Shown piece after piece: positions 1-11,400 of a DNA stretch of 64,000 nucleotides. Both the position numbers and the translations under genes were made by a program. Source of the DNA: Cristatella mucedo (taxonomy: Eukaryota; Bryozoa; Phylactolaemata; Cristatellidae); NCBI GenBank assembly GCA_009760855.2, contig WPIO01000008.1, positions 3,938,501-4,002,500 on the forward strand, written 5' to 3'. The number at the start of each line of letters is the position of its first letter. Positions within the stretch are counted from its first letter, which is position 1. The notes under the pieces are model-generated. The model was not told the DNA's origin, ran no database searches, and was given only the letters and a program-made list of their open reading frames with translations.

Positions 1-52
1 GACTCACTGGCAAGTAAATGCAACGTACTTATAAAAAGAGGCTTTCTTTTAC

Positions 53-166
53 CTTCAGCAGATTCATGACTCCGCCGACATTTACGCTATAATATTGAAG
101 AGGCTTCTCACACGATTCTCCCACCGCTTTCAGTCCGGCCAAGTGGATGACGCAGCCAATCTGATG
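53..166 (-). CDS. GALE: GALE exon 3, residues 76-113
   Basis: The acceptor is CTGAACAG. The exon encodes the highly conserved [14 protein letters not shown] segment. The donor GTAAAAG is at positions 52-46, phase 0. Confidence 0.95.
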
Positions 167-3100
167 CTGTTCAGTTCAAGAACAAGGTTACAAGCATGCT
201 AACGAGAGATAGAAGATATAGTGGCTACTAGCATTGGCTGCTGAAGAAATAGGCACAGACGTACCTTTTGGAATACCTCACGAAGCGCTGGAGCATCCAA
301 AAGGTCGAGATTGTAGAAGGGAACCTTTTTACCGACTATTTCTTCGACGCGGAGCAAGGCCTCTACATAACAGAATATGCTAGCAGTTGGCAAGAGTGAC
401 AATACAAAATCGAGAAAAAAGGACCAGACCTCTCAAATGCTTCTGTAGATCGGCCATTTTGCATAGACACATGCAGGAAATACAGTCGAGCGGCAAAGGT
501 ACCAACGACCTCTTGTTTAGGAGGATTCGCGGAACTTGTACGCATTCGACCATGAAACACTAGATCGAAGCACAAAGAACAAATGCGCCCCATTATCATT
601 ATGCCTTTCACAGACGGCATTTTCGTTAAGCAGTGTATGCAACAAGAAATAACGAGAGAGCTCGTTTGTCGTTGGCCCTTGCAAGTTAAATCTTTAAACG
701 GCGGAATTCTCCATTATAGAGCAACTTGTAAAAGAATGCATTTCCTGTTCTCGCAGGCATGCGCGGTAGTAAGAAAACAACAGTGCACCTGCCCGCTATT
801 CTCACTTCCTAGCCTCAAGCTATTGCCCACTGGCATGCCCAAGGCCACTTAGTCGACTTCCTTTACGAAGGGCCAAACGACGGATGCGCACCGCACAGGA
901 ATTAGCAAAGGCGAAATCGCTACACAATTGTGAATTGGTGCGACTTGGGCAAGTTATAAATTAAAGCAAATGGCTACGACCGGTATCATCAATAGCGCAT
1001 AAAGAACCGGCTGCTCACACGTCACTACACCAGGAAGGACAGGCTGACATTAGAGTGAAGCTCTAGCCATCATTTCACCCTTCGAGGGTTCATGCTCAAA
1101 GCCTGCAAAGACTGCTACCGGGAAGCTTGTTGTTAAGAATACGATTAGTTGTCGACTAGATGATAATGTTTGCTCGGAACTCAAAAAAAAGAAAAGCCTC
1201 TTCTGCCTGTCATTCATGAAGAGGTTCATTCAGAGCGGGCTAGGGTGAAGGCACACTGGACCCATGACGACTAGAGCATAATCGAATGGGGCTAAATTCG
1301 CGATTCTGGTAACTGAAAATGAATGCAGTACGCGAGTCGTCGCTCCAGTGGAGTCTCAATTATAATTGCTTTCAGAAGATGGTGAAACTTGGCTGTGAAG
1401 TAGGTCATGGTCTGGGGCTACTTCAGTAGCAGACACCTGGCATCATGCCGAAAGACTATAATTTACAACTACTCAAGAATACTGTAGTACCTAGCACACC
1501 CAGCCTGCATGGAGGAAATTTTCTTTACAAAAAGGGCAATGAACCTAAGCACAAAGCTAATTGCATTCGATATTTCTGTTAGTTTATGGCTATTTTGCTA
1601 AAAGAGTGGCCTAGTAATCTTCAGATCCGAATCCTATTGGGTGTCTCCGGGCGAAGCGGATACCATATACAGAGAGCCTTGAAAGACGTTAAGTTCTCTG
1701 AGGATGCAATACAAATACATAATTATTGTTATTATTATTGTAGCAGGCTCAGAAATCACGTGGGTTTCGTTATATCCATAGAATCGCTTTTCTCAGTTTT
1801 GCAGGACTTTTAGAGAACGATAATGCCTGCTGTTTGGGAATGCTTAGTTTACCCCAGGTTCAAGAGGCTCAGATTGTTGCTTATTGTCTTAGTATAACTT
1901 CATTTTAGCACTACAAACTATTATACTTGTACTATAGCTTTGCTTATATGTTAGGAAAATTTATTTTATGTCCTGCACAAGTCGGGTGGCAAATTTAAGG
2001 TGACCTCACCGATATATACGTCTGAGCTCTTGTTCATGTACACTTCTGCGATGCTGCAGGCAAGTGGCCATTCGTGATCTGGGCTAACCTGCGATTTCTT
2101 ACCCAGCCCAGCAAGCGCAGGGGTCTGACTACGTGAACGAATTAGGCCAAAGCCATACAATGGTACAGATTAAAGTTAATATCGCATAGCTTGTAGGACT
2201 GCACACACAGTAGCCTAAGTAATAGAAATAATAACAATAGTAATAACAACAATAGTAGCAATAATAACAAGCCTTTTGAATAGCACCCTAAGAAAACGCA
2301 AGTTCTATTCAACTGCTGAGGTCCAGGAACTTCTCAAAGACCCACTAAGCTCCCTCCAATGGCTCGCGCACAGCAGCCATCTGAAGACACTGCCACCAAA
2401 CAATCCCGGCAAACAACTACCCTAAGGCAAAAATGCCTGCCACCTAATACCAGTTCCTATATGTAAACACAGCAGGACTCACCATCTGGCACCAGTGGCT
2501 AGAGGTTAAAGTACCAGAATTTACAGCCCGTATAGTGCCGTGAGAGAGGAACTGGTAGAAGGGGCCACAGCAAACCACGCAAAGAGTTACCTGATTGTTG
2601 GCATGCAGATCATACCCTGCTGGTAAAACTAGTTTCATGACTTATCAGCAATCACAGGTTCTAGCCTTTTTAACCTTCTGGGCCAACTATACAGCTCAAG
2701 GCGATCATGGTCATTAAGAACTCGAGTAAAAAGAATCTGTATCTGTGAGAACAGATTACACGTTTTCATAAGAGCTGTACCTTTAGCTTCCATGCCTTAG
2801 CTGAGAAATACATAGGTGACTATCAGGTTAATAGCAATTTTGATAATTAGGCAGTTACTTCATATATATTTTTCACAAATTTGTTCCGAATCACCATACA
2901 CGTCTGTCCCTTGCAGAAACGTTTGAAGGACACAACATCCAATGACAGAATATTATTACATAACTACCGCATAACATACACCTGTCTTTAGCTACAATAA
3001 ACCTGCTTAAAAGCAAACGTGCTAATATAACGACCATTAATTTGGTTCTTGCCAAAGCCATAGCTCTATAAACAATCAGCGCTTGGGTTGCATACAGCAA

Positions 3101-3967
3101 TTCTATTTTAACTTCAGGATATATGGAACTAACTTTGGAGCAGCAGGCCTTGCTTGGACTTCCAGAAGGGAAAGGAGCTGACTCTCCTAAGAGGGGAGGG
3201 GGTGAATCTTGACAACGTCAGAACCAGGCTGTCATTGCTTGCTAATAACACATTCTAAATGAGGTTGGCACTCGGGAAGGGATTGCAGCCTAGTAGCCCA
3301 CCACTGCTGTGTGATCCACGGTGCTAACAGTGGAGTTACTACATTAGCCGGACCGGCTATAACAATCGTGTACAGTGAATAAATTATAACTTTCTAAAGC
3401 AAGATCTGGCCTTTTTGATAACTCTCAATGAATGAGCAAGAATTTTCTTCACTATCGTTCCATTGAAAAGAAAATCTCTCCAGATGAACAAGAAGACAGT
3501 TCTTGCATGCGCATTTGACAGGTTAACTCGGGCAAAGGTAACTTCAACTGCATCAAGGAGCTTCGAGCAGGAGCAAGTACTACCAGCTGCACTCGCACAA
3601 AGACACTTGCACAAAGACGAGCACTGCCAAACTCTACGACTCAAGTGCTGTACTAATCACTGGCGATCTCCGGTCTATTCAGAGCAATGATACTCAAAGA
3701 AAATGCCTATGGGCACGCCAAGATATTTGACCTGAACGACTTACTGTGATAGGCAGCTAGGTATAACTCATTTAAAGCTCGGAATGGATGTATTCAAGTG
3801 CATTTGTGGTGAAGGAGAAACCGCTAGCAAAGCCGACTGCACACTGCGGGGGGGGGGGGGGATGGGCTTGCAACTCCTTTTTAAAGATGGACAGAGACAG
3901 AAACAGAAAGGAAGGAAAGGGAGTGGAGAGGGGGAACAAGAAAGGGAGAGGGGAAGGGGGGAGAGAC

Positions 3968-4040
<73 letters not shown>

Positions 4041-6837
4041 CATCTATCTGTGCTTGCATTTCAAGCATGAGCTCCAGCAAAGGTAAGGTGAGCTAATACA
4101 ACAGGTGTGTTAACTGGTACCCAAAGGGCTCTTAAGAAATCCAAGTGATGACAATCGTTCCATAGATGCTTGCTAGTGACTTACTAGTATCTGATGGCTA
4201 GAATTCAATGAATCTTTAAAACCAGAAGCAAGATCCAGCTGAAGTTTTACAGATTCGGCAGCACAACAGCAACTGTATATCCTCAGTCAAGCAAGCACAC
4301 AGCTGTAAACTGGTAAATATCAACATTATGAAGTAGTCGGGTAATTATCACCTATTGACAACTTGCTTTGAATCCTTTGAGTTATTTTCAGTGCAAACAG
4401 AATGAATGAAGTGCGCAGATAACAGACCCTATAGTTGTCCCAATCGTAATACAACAGCTAGCACAGCATACTTCAAACAAAATAATACGAGCACTTATAT
4501 AATAATAGTAATGTGGCAGCCCTTTGGGCATACGTAAGTTGCATTAACTGAAACACCTATGACTATTAAGTAAAACGCAAGAAGCTATGAATCTAAAAGA
4601 TCTTGAGGTCATCAAAAACAACACAACAGGCTTTAAAACCATGCATCATAGCCAATCTAAGTTTAAAAAAGTTTCTCCACAGAGACACTACATCAAAGAG
4701 CCTACAGAGTTTGAGCATGGGGATGTCGCAGGCTGCCGCATAAACCGCAATGTTCAAACAACATGTCCATAGAGACCAACAGACCGGAGGCACGTGCAAG
4801 GTGGTCTCACGGGACCAAAGACGTGAGACATTGAGGCCAAATGAATGACCGACTAGTTTGGGCACTGCTTCTCATACGAGACAAACTAGTGCTGCTATAA
4901 TCACATCAAGTGCAGTGGTTGAAGAACACGATTGGACGAGACTAAGTGCTCTTCGGCCACTTAGATAAGAAAGTACAAACAAGACACTAGCAGGCCGGCA
5001 GGATCTTCGATGCCACCTCAAAACCTAGTACATCTCTAGGAGCAACAAAGAAACATACCAAGCTACTCTGACGTCATCACATCGGCAGCTGTAAGTCACT
5101 TTGCTAAGCAGGTAACCAACGCAAACGATCCAGGCAGCCACCACAATGCGATTGTTGTTAAAGCAGCACTGCCACTCAGCCCAGCCTACTGGCACAGGTC
5201 ATTATTCAGCCAGATTTCGGCTGCTGCAGCCCACTCACATCAGTCACTGTGTGATTTGGGAGCCGAAAGAGCCCCAATGCAGGCAGAGGCTTGTTAGCTT
5301 TTGAGCGATTACAAAGCACAGACGTTGCTGCAGCACTCTCATTAACCAATATTACCAGGCTAAGCTGTTGGTTTTGCCACAAGATAAATGGCTTCGGTTT
5401 GAGACACCGTCAGGGTGAGCAAATGTCACCCCACCAATCACTCAGTGTGCACGTTGGAGTAATGCCCTGTGCAGAGCTGCCTTCCGAAGAAGGCTGCCAG
5501 ACAGCACCAGCTACTTCAGTAGCCACACAAGCTATTTTCTTTAGATAAGCAGTGAATTGGAAGCAACCAAATCCTGCGGGAATTCATGCAGAGAGGTCCT
5601 TCGGCAGGCACCTCAATGGCCAATTGACAGAGCAGGCCTTGGGCCAGACAGTGAACGTAAGAGGGCTACTTGTCGTGAGTCGTTACGGCTACATGAAGCC
5701 GACTGCCAGTTTGTGACTAATCCGAGGCTTAGGTTCCTGGAAGTGAACGCACGAGTAGAAAACAGACATCATGGTTCGTGACAAAATAATAATAATAATA
5801 ATGCACTTGATAAGTGCCCTCAGAGAGCTTAATCTCTCTCTAGGCGCTTTACATTTGCTGCAAAGGGAAATGCAATTGAATGGTGAGTAAAATCACGCTT
5901 GATAAACAAACAAAATGAATAATATGGTTAGGGGTGACATGCACAGGGTCAGCATGCAAATGTGGTTAGTGGCAGCATGCACAGTGTCAGCACGCATAAG
6001 CACATCAAGGACGAATCACAGGGACCCACTAAATGCTGTCCTAAATAGGTGTTTTTAAATTCTTTTTAAATGTGGTCAGGTCAGGGGATGTTCTGACGCA
6101 GGTCGGGAGGGAGTTCCAGGCTTTGGGAGCATACAAACTAAATGCACGGTCTCCAATGGATTTGAGGTTTGTACGGGGTATTTGTAGCCTGTTGGATTCC
6201 GAAAAGCTTTACAAAAAAGATTCAACAGTACATGAGAGGCGCACAGAGCAAGAAAAAGCTTAGTGCACAGGGTTCCACCAACTGTCCAAGATGTCATGCC
6301 TCAAGCAGAAAAGAGAGGGTCAGCAGTCAAATTTCACACTCACAGCAGCAGCAGAAGAAGGAAGACAGCAGCATGCCTTGTTTTGGTTGGGTAGTCACCA
6401 TGGCGACCCAGTACCGAAAGGTACTGGGTCGCCCGAATGTCATCCACGCTATCGCAAGCAGGAGAGATTAACAGTGAAGCACAGGGAAAAGCAGCTAACA
6501 GTCACCATACAACCACGGGCAGTCACCATGCAACAGCCCAAAGGTGTAGTAGTGTGTTCAGCAGTGCAATCTAATCAGACATCACATGTAAACAAAAGGT
6601 GAGCAGCACGTGGTGCCCGTAAACGGTATTACCATGTCGATGAGGGTTTCACAATGGTGGCCCAATCCACGGCAGCAAAGCTAAGAAAAGAACAGCAGCA
6701 GGCAGCTAACCTGGACTGGCGTTGGCCATATTGTCAAGGACAATAGGAGAAAAGCCTGCTTCTGCCAAAGCGATGACTGTGTGAGTACCAATATAACCAG
6801 CTCCCCCAGTAAGCAGTACCACCTTGCCAAAGCCCAT
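53..6837 (-). CDS. GALE: UDP-glucose 4-epimerase, 5' part (partial, runs off left edge)
   Basis: Interconverts UDP-galactose and UDP-glucose in the cytosolic Leloir pathway, with tightly bound NAD. Three coding exons are visible: 6711-6837, 265-362 and 53-166, joined in phases 1 and 0. Together they give 113 residues. The start is a conserved Met followed by a short beta strand and the NAD-binding motif TGGAGYIG (residues about 10-17). Exon 3 carries the family block [13 protein letters not shown], followed by YYSVNVGG, as in human GALE. The 3' end of exon 3 is a GTAAAA donor, so the active-site YxxxK part lies beyond position 1. Intron 1 is 6.3 kb and holds LINE-A, a GA tract and a hairpin repeat. 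A splice acceptor (TTTAG/GTAAAAC) lies just before the ATG, so a noncoding 5' exon is likely further right. The identification is secure. Confidence 0.95.
265..362 (-). CDS. GALE: GALE exon 2, residues 43-75
   Basis: The acceptor TGTAG completes a Glu codon with the last base of exon 1. It encodes the [11 protein letters not shown]...FYNLDLLD segment, matching the family region that precedes the second Rossmann strand. The donor is GTACGT, phase 0. Confidence 0.93.
1675..1747 (+). repeat. LINE-A type 3' tail fragment
   Basis: GTTAAGTTCTCTGAGGATGC is followed by an ATT-type microsatellite, the same arrangement as the 3' end of LINE-A. It is 5' truncated and lies in GALE intron 1. I recognise nothing else in 363-1674 or in 2313-3840. 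Confidence 0.55.
2225..2312 (-). repeat. LINE/SINE 3' tail fragment
   Basis: An AAT/AAC-rich microsatellite is followed by a degraded form of the shared tail (a match to CACCCTNAGAGAAC...). It lies in GALE intron 1. It is too short to assign to LINE-A or SINE-2. Confidence 0.45.
3961..4038. repeat. (GA)n microsatellite
   Basis: An almost pure GA tract in GALE intron 1, preceded by a 14-base G run at 3848-3861. Apparent long Arg-Glu or Ser-Leu reading frames here are products of the dinucleotide repeat. The GALE transcript sense carries CT. Confidence 0.95.
5785..6210 (-). mobile_element. LINE-A fragment, 3' end (CR1/L2-type)
   Basis: Starts with an AAT microsatellite and the conserved tail (CACTTGATAAGTGCCCTCAG...), then 3' UTR and the end of the reverse transcriptase ORF. 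It is 5' truncated and lies in GALE intron 1. It is close to the copies at 8892 and 43485. Confidence 0.85.
6402..6433. repeat. Perfect 14-bp inverted repeat with GAAA loop
   Basis: GGCGACCCAGTACC, then GAAA, then the exact reverse complement GGTACTGGGTCGCC. It sits at the start of a roughly 90-bp sequence repeated at 7931-8025, and lies in GALE intron 1. Confidence 0.9.
6413..6502 (+). repeat. Dispersed ~90-bp repeat, copy 1
   Basis: Shares GGTACTGGGTCGCC, GAATGTCATCCACGCTATCG and CAGGAGAGATTAACAGTGAAG with positions 7931-8025, differing at only a few positions. The family is not recognised. Confidence 0.85.
6711..6837 (-). CDS. GALE: GALE exon 1 (coding), residues 1-43
   Basis: Begins ATGGGCTTTGGC and includes the Rossmann [10 protein letters not shown] motif. 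It ends at a GTTAGC donor in phase 1. Confidence 0.95.
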
Positions 6838-8376
6838 GATTGTTTTACCTAAACATGTCACAGGAAAGCACAGCTGTTAGTGCACTTCAATCGTAGAGGC
6901 AGCAGCATGACAACACGTGAGCCCAGTCTCATCCGACATGCAGAACGTACATGTCAGGATAAATAATCAATCAGGATAATCAAGCTGCCAGATATAGTCG
7001 CTTTAGACATCAACATTAAACAGAGCAAGGATTATCTTCAGACCCAGGTGCATTCTACTTGCACACTAGCACAACGGCAGTCTCACATTACCTTACTCTG
7101 TACCCGCAGTAACAGTTGCTGAGATGCTACCAATGTTAATGCAAGTAACAGTCTGACGGGAACATAACCTGAGCAGGTAGAATTGCACAGCAGTCATTAG
7201 TGGTGAGCTTCGATTCGCTGGGCCCGTGATATGGACTGAGTCTGTCTCTAAGCTCCAACTGGTCGAGCCATTTTCCAAATCAATCGATTCGCTCCCAGGA
7301 GCGGTGGGGGAGTGGTTGAGGGAGGGGTTAAATTAACTACTCAACTCGGCTGGGATAAGAAAGCCAGCATCATCAGAGTCCGCAGGCAGGCAGCAGGCCA
7401 AAAAGAACGAAAGACAGGATGACAGCAGCTTCTCGTTCTTGGAGCGCTCACTGTTACTCGGTGATCGATGTCACTCAGCGGAGACGCAGACCTTGTCCAA
7501 GGGTCGCCTCGAACGATATAAAAATCACAGGCGGACGACGCGGGTACGCGACGCCGCTTTGAGACAATGCGCAGTTTCATAGCAGTGGTCACGTTCTCAA
7601 TGAAACTCGGGATAATGGCAGGCTTGCCGCCCCCTTTCGTCTTCAATCTCTCGCACACCGGGAATGATAGGATCAAAGAAAAATATTGATAATTACTTCA
7701 CCACTATATAATTATTACGGCGTTATGTTTCTCCAGAAAAAAAAGAGGTAAACAGCGCTGCACATAGTACGTTCGTGTAAATCACCAGCTCGTAGCCAGG
7801 AATACGCAGAGGGCCTATCGCCAAGATGGTACGGTAACGGCGGGGATTCACTTGAAAAAAGAAGCATATCCCGCACGTGTAAAAGTTCAACCACAAGTGT
7901 CGGAAACGCTACTCTGCATCTTTGGGAGAAAGCTACCGAAAGGTACTGGGTCGCCTGAATGTCATCCACGCTATCGCAAGCAGGAGAGATTAACAGTGAA
8001 GCAAAGGGAAAAGCAACTAACAGATACTTGAATTAAACTTTTTCTTTGGAGCAAACATATCGAGTTGCCTCGGTGTCTGTTGCGGTAACAGGCCGCTAGC
8101 AAATATCGAGATTACACTCACCCGATAAGAGGACGCTTAGTCGCTGACGACCACCACCCCCTGCGTACCCTTCACCACAGGAGAGTTCTTATATAGGTAG
8201 ACCAATTAAACGAACAGAATAGTACTATGATAATATTTAATATATTTTAATTTAGTAGTTTGCCATTTTAGAATACTTCGTATTCAATTATTTCATTTCT
8301 TTCATTACTGTTGGTAAACAGGAAATTCTTAACCGGAAGTGTATTGCTTGCAGCTTTGAGCCTGTACTGACGCGTT
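6838..8376. promoter_or_regulatory. Divergent GALE/RTF2 intergenic region
   Basis: A 1.5 kb interval separates the two start codons, so both promoters should lie here. A likely 5' UTR splice acceptor for GALE lies within about 12 bp of its ATG. No clear TATA box is visible. The interval also holds one copy of the ~90-bp dispersed repeat. Confidence 0.5.
7931..8025 (+). repeat. Dispersed ~90-bp repeat, copy 2
   Basis: Second copy of the sequence at 6413-6502, lying between GALE and RTF2. The left hairpin arm is lost except for a short TACC-GAAA-GGTA core. Confidence 0.85.
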
Positions 8377-8445
8377 ATGGGTTGCGACGGCGGGACAATT
8401 CCCAAGCGCTGTGAGCTGGTAAACGAGAAGAAAAAGAAAGAGAAA
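8377..8445 (+). CDS. RTF2: RTF2 exon 1, residues 1-23
   Basis: MGCDGGTIPKR start followed by a Lys/Glu-rich end. Donor GTAAGT, phase 0. Confidence 0.96.
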
Positions 8446-11400
8446 GTAAGTTAACACTTCATTCTTTAGATGTGCTGACGTTTTTACTTCCATGCTTCTC
8501 CATCCTGAGCTAGTGCGTACTTCCGATTTGTAGAAAGACAAAAATGCTGATCTTAAGGCCCGGTGGAATAACTGCGCAATATCCCAACTGCAGCTCGTTA
8601 AACCCATTGTGTGCTGCGAGCTTGGAAGGTAAGACTGCTGCAAAGCTCGTTTTTTCTATTGTGCATGTTAAGAATCATCTTACCCCGGCGAACCCTTTGA
8701 TTATGCGAAGCTAGAACTCAGCTGCCAGGTCAGACAAGTCTTCTCCCTTTGTAGGAACTGCGTGTAAATGGTTATATAAGTTTCTAACACCAAGCCAGTC
8801 AGAGAACGGGCAGCGTCAAAATAGTTGTGCTTAATCTCCATTGGTTTTTATCAATTCAAACGTCTGGCTTGAACATGTGCTAGCACGCTGCTTTATAATA
8901 ATAATTATGATGCACTGGATAAGCGCCCTCAGAGAACTCAATCTCTCTCTAGGCGCTTTACATTTGCTGCAAAGGGAAATGTAATTGAATGGTTAGTAAT
9001 ATCATGATAAACAAACACCATGAATAACTTGGTTAAGGGTGACATGCACAGGGTTATCATGCAAATGCGGTTGGTAGCAGCATGCAGTGTCAGCACACGT
9101 AAGCACGTGAAGGACGAATCACAGGGGCCCACTAAATGCTGTCCTAAATAGGTGTATTTAAGTTCTTTTTAAATGTCAAGTCAGGGGATGTTCTGATGCA
9201 AGTCGGTAGGGAGTCCAGGCTTTGGGAGCGTACGAACTAAATGCAGGGTCTCCAAAGGATTTGAACGAGGTACTTGTAGACTGTTGGATTCCGAAAAGCG
9301 AGCGGTACAATGCGTGGCGTGGTGTGGAAGTAGATCTGAGAGATAGGCTGGAGCCAAAGAATGAAGTGACCTACAAGTGAGCGACAAAACCTTGAAGTCA
9401 ATCCGTTGCTTGATTGGTAGCCAGTGCAGGTCGGCGAGAAGTGGAGTAATGTGGCAACTGCGACGCTCACGACAGACAAGCCTAGCTGCAGAGTTTTGCA
9501 CCAGCTGCAATCGCCTGATCGCACATGCCGGTAGGCCAATAAGCAGCCAATTTTGAGCGTCAGCCTTTCCAATTTGTGAATCACACTGGGTTTGCCCATA
9601 ACTAGTAAGTTAGTTTTATCATCGTTTAGTTTTAGAAAATTTGGTGCCGTCCATGTGCGAACGTCATCAATACATGCAGCAAGTGAGTTGAGAGGATTTG
9701 AGGTGCTCGAAGGCTGGGAGGGATCAAAGCAAAGGTACAACTGAGTGTCATCCACATAGAAGTGAAAGCCTAGATGTTGCTTGGCAATCACATCAGCAAG
9801 AGGGAGAGTATAAACCGTGAAAAGAACCGGACCTAGCACGGAGCCTTGAGATACCCCATAATTCAGAGGTACCTCGGATGATCTTTGTCCATCCACGTCA
9901 ATACTCTGGAGTCTCCCACTGAGATAGGACCTGAACCACTACAGAGCAGTGCCAGTGATGCCCAGGTGAGATGAGAGGCGCTGTAGAAGAGCCTTGTGAT
10001 CGATGGTATCAAAAGCTGCCGAAAGATCGAGCAAAACAAGCAGACACTCTACCCATCTCTGCATTCCTAAGTAGGTCGTTGTATACCCTAAGCAATGCTG
10101 ACTGTGGAGTGATTATCTCTACAGCCAGACTGGAACTTACTAGCTAGGTGTGAAGTTTCGATATATGAGTTCAGCTGGTCTGCCATGACCCGTTCCAGTG
10201 TCTTTGATAGGAATGATAGAAGGGAGACTGGGCGGTAGTTGCTTAAGTTCTCTTGGTCTAGTTTTGTTTTCTTGAGAAGTGGCCTGACTACAGCTTTTTT
10301 GAAAGGTGCTGGCTAATGACATATTAATGATGTTATTTATGCATGGTAGCAGCAGATCAATGCAACGTAGGAGCAGGACAGTTGGAATAGGATCCAGAGG
10401 ACTTGCTTTCATGAACATAGTTTCCGGGAAAGGCTTGACGTGACAAATTAGCTATTTTTCTGTAAAAGCACCTCTATGTTTCATGGGTTAGGCATTTTTT
10501 CGATAGACAAAACTGTATTTTGTGTCTTGCTGTTGCACGTGCACATTTTTGTTATGGCTCATGGTGTAGGGCCACCAGGGCAAGCTGCCTTATTCACAAA
10601 TATAGCACCCCACTGCATAATAGAAAACTTTGTAAAGTAACCACCTATGACTCTACTTGACCCGCATACTTGGAACTGGAAATGACCCATGGAGTATTGA
10701 TCCCCATAGTTTTCACAGCACAGGGCCACTCGTGATGGCCATTGTGTGCTGGTCTTTGCCGTTGAACTATGTGCAAGGCTGAGCCACTGACTCCGAATGG
10801 GCTGCTGACCCCTTCTTTGTGCTACGTAAGTTTTGAAAAAAAACCTAAGATACAGGCACCGAAGCAAAGTTAGTCAATGTATATGTGTCATCCTGTCTAG
10901 AGTTCAATAATTCACTCCGTGCAGGTCTTCCTACCTGTGTGTACAGCTGGTCCAAAACTAGGCTGCTAGGCTTTTAATGAACGTCACACCTACCACATTT
11001 CTGAGTGTCAGCTGCTCCATTTGTGGCAGTGGCCACTTTTCTCTGGTCATCACTGGCGCCCTGTCAAGCAAACTGTCAGGGAACATGACTCAGGAGCACC
11101 GAGGCTCTACGAGGGCTCAGACTGCCTAAGCAGCCGAAGGCTCTCGAGAGGTTGAAGGGCGGACAATGGCTCAAGGCGAATGACTCAGTAGTCCGGCCAA
11201 AAATCAGTGCAACGGTGGCATCTGGGGGGGGGGGGGGGGGACAATATCTACCATAAACTGCCCCAGCAGGTGGGCAGGTTCGGAACGAGCGATGGCTCGA
11301 CGATGCAACAAGGCATGCATGGAATAATATAAGGGCTGCCAAAGGAGTACAAGAAGGGAAGGAGAGGGCTAGATCACTCGACGCATCTAGTGTATGTAGA

